Assembly (NCBI GenBank): GCA_025963955.1
Contig: JAOPZU010000569.1
Span: forward strand, 1-6,159
Direction: 5' to 3'
DNA: 6,159 nt
Source of the DNA: Solirubrobacterales bacterium
GTDB lineage: Bacteria; Actinomycetota; Thermoleophilia; Solirubrobacterales; Solirubrobacteraceae
The notes under the pieces were generated by a model that was given only the letters and a program-made list of their open reading frames with translations, ran no database searches and had not been told where the DNA came from. Shown here piece by piece: positions 4,724 to 6,159 of this stretch. The number at the start of each line of letters is the position of its first letter. The stretch's first letter is position 1. Both the position numbers and the translations under genes were made by a program.

Positions 4724-6159
4724 GTGCACCGGGTCGTGTCCTCCGCATGCCTGCTCGCCGGTGCGCTCGCTGCGCTGCTGCTCGCGGCGCCCGGTGCGTC
4801 GGCCCACGCGCAGTTGAAGGGCGCGACGCCCGCCGCGGGCGCTGCGCTGGCGCACGCGCCGCGCCAGGTCGTCTTCCGCTTCAGCGAGCCGGTCGAGGGC
4901 CGCTTCGGCGCCGTCACGGTCTACGACGGGCGGGGAACGCGCGTGAGCGGCGGACACGCCGGCCATGTCAACGGAGTGAGCAGCACCTTCGGCACCACGC
5001 TTCCCGCCGATCTGCCCGCCGGGCGGTACGCCGCCACCTACCGCGTGATCAGCGCGGACGGACACCCGATCTCCGGCGGAATCGTCTTCTCCGTCGGCGG
5101 CGGCGTGCTGCGCGGCGCGGGCCCGTCGCTGCGCCGGCTGCTCGGCGGCACGGAAGCCGGGCCGGTGACGCGCGGCGCGTTCGCTGCCGTGCGGGCGCTC
5201 GACGACCTCGCCACGGCGCTGGCGATCGGGCTGCTGTGCTTCCTGCTCTGGTGCTGGCGCCCGGCGCTGCGGGCGGCCTCCGGCGGTGGCCGCGACTGGC
5301 GGAAGGCGTCCGAGGTGTTCGCCGCGGGGAGCACCCGGCTGCTGCGGTCCGCCATCGCCGCAGGGGCGGCGACGGCCTACCTCGGCATCCTCTTCCAGGG
5401 CGCGGTCGCGGACGGGAGCACCCTGTGGGCCGCGCTGGATCCGGCGGTCCTCGCTGACACGCTCGCCACCCGCTTCGGGATCGTCTGGGCCGCCAAGCTC
5501 GCGATGTGGATCGCGCTCGGCGGGGCCCTCGTGCGGGTCGCACCGCTGCGGGCCTTCGCACTGCGTCCGGCGGCTTTGGGCGCCGACGGGCTCGCGCTCG
5601 GGCGGCCCGGAGCGGGGCAGACGCTGGCCCTGGCGCTGCCCGCCGGTGTCCTCGCCCTGGCGCCTGCGCTGGCCGGGCACGCGTCCACGCAGGGCGACGC
5701 GCCCGTCCTCGTGCCGGCGCTGGTCGTCCATGTCGTGGCCATGAGCGCGTGGCTCGGCGGCCTCGTGGCGCTGCTGCTGCTGGTGCCGCGGGCAGCCCAC
5801 CGGCTCACGGCGCCCGCCGACCGGACGCGGCTGCTCGTCGCCGTCCTTGAGCGCTTCTCGCCGCTGGCGCTCGGTGCGGTCCTGGCGCTCGTGAGCACCG
5901 GGACGCTGCAATCGGTCCTCTACCTGCACGCGTTCGGCGACCTCGTGCGCGAAGGCTTCGGCCGCGCCGTGCTGGCCAAGATCCTGCTCGTCCTCGCGCT
6001 CGTGGTCCTCGGCGCGGTCAACCGCCGACGGGCTGTCCCCCGGCTGCAGCGGCTCGCGGGCGGCGACGAGCGCCCGGGCGGCCCCGGGCGCCTGCTGCGG
6101 CGGACCGTCGCGACGGAGATCGTCCTGCTGCTCGGTGCCCTCGCGGCGACAGGGATCCT
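4724..6159 (+). CDS. CopC-CopD fusion copper protein (3' end outside window)
   Basis: The frame is open from GTG at 4724 to the window edge (478 codons). GTG at 4736 is an alternative start; both keep the signal peptide, cleaved at GASA|HAQ to expose His28. The CopC domain (28 to ~125) has FRFSEPVEG and the intact motif SADGHPISG with Asp112 and His114, so the His28/Asp112/His114 Cu(II) site is complete. A linker to ~158 leads to the CopD membrane domain, with hydrophobic helices near 162-180, 208-228, 251-272, 300-318, 330-357, 385-408, 420-438 and 462-478. Typical CopD marks are His336 in HVVAMSAWLGG, the STGTLQSVLYL helix and GRAVLAKILLVLAL ending in NRRR. Such fusions (YcnJ/CopCD type) are linked to copper uptake or tolerance across the membrane. 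No Shine-Dalgarno is evident, and translation may be coupled to the preceding gene, whose stop is 7 nt upstream. Only the last part of the protein is missing. Confidence 0.88.
   Translation, partial: MHRVVSSACLLAGALAALLLAAPGASAHAQLKGATPAAGAALAHAPRQVVFRFSEPVEGRFGAVTVYDGRGTRVSGGHAGHVNGVSSTFGTTLPADLPAGRYAATYRVISADGHPISGGIVFSVGGGVLRGAGPSLRRLLGGTEAGPVTRGAFAAVRALDDLATALAIGLLCFLLWCWRPALRAASGGGRDWRKASEVFAAGSTRLLRSAIAAGAATAYLGILFQGAVADGSTLWAALDPAVLADTLATRFGIVWAAKLAMWIALGGALVRVAPLRAFALRPAALGADGLALGRPGAGQTLALALPAGVLALAPALAGHASTQGDAPVLVPALVVHVVAMSAWLGGLVALLLLVPRAAHRLTAPADRTRLLVAVLERFSPLALGAVLALVSTGTLQSVLYLHAFGDLVREGFGRAVLAKILLVLALVVLGAVNRRRAVPRLQRLAGGDERPGGPGRLLRRTVATEIVLLLGALAATGI

Noticed and set aside
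4682..5929. Minus-strand open frame (415 codons) opposite the CopC-CopD gene
   Set aside because: The translation is a repetitive Arg/Gln/Gly-rich string without domain or signal, mirroring the clear membrane protein on the plus strand.

Overview
The window is very GC-rich with dense short-spaced genes and strong G/C bias at third codon positions. Together with a GlnR-type OmpR-family regulator, a GlnA2-like glutamine synthetase and apparently leaderless promoters, this points to Actinomycetota. A deep-branching class such as Thermoleophilia is a guess only. No rRNA, tRNA, CRISPR or mobile element is visible.

Layout. (1) Positions 1-829, minus strand: the 5' part of a gene for a secreted protein of unknown function. 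It has two copies of a ~40-residue motif, and its 3' end is outside the window. (2) Positions 830-1120: a divergent intergenic region with short inverted and direct repeats, a probable leaderless promoter, and a possible 17-codon leader ORF whose stop overlaps the next start. (3) Positions 1121-4233, plus strand: a tight three-gene unit of a GlnA2-like glutamine synthetase-family ligase, a GlnR-like regulator with a degenerate receiver domain, and a TrpD2-like phosphoribosyltransferase-fold protein that lacks the usual substrate loops. Gaps are 10 nt and 1 nt. (4) Positions 4234-4326: a spacer with an 8-bp inverted repeat and a second leaderless-type promoter. (5) Positions 4327-6159, plus strand: a small secreted CopC-like protein, then a CopC-CopD fusion (periplasmic copper-binding domain plus polytopic membrane domain) that runs off the right end.

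How the genes may work together. The middle unit looks like a nitrogen-linked module: an amide ligase of the glutamine synthetase family, its likely transcriptional regulator, and a TrpD-fold partner whose chemistry is unknown. This is inferred from context. The right-hand unit is a copper handling or import pair. One CopC domain keeps the His/Asp/His copper site, while the small one has Asp in place of the last His. The most unusual items are the ligase-regulator-TrpD-like association, the possible coupled leader ORF, and the repeat-bearing secreted protein.
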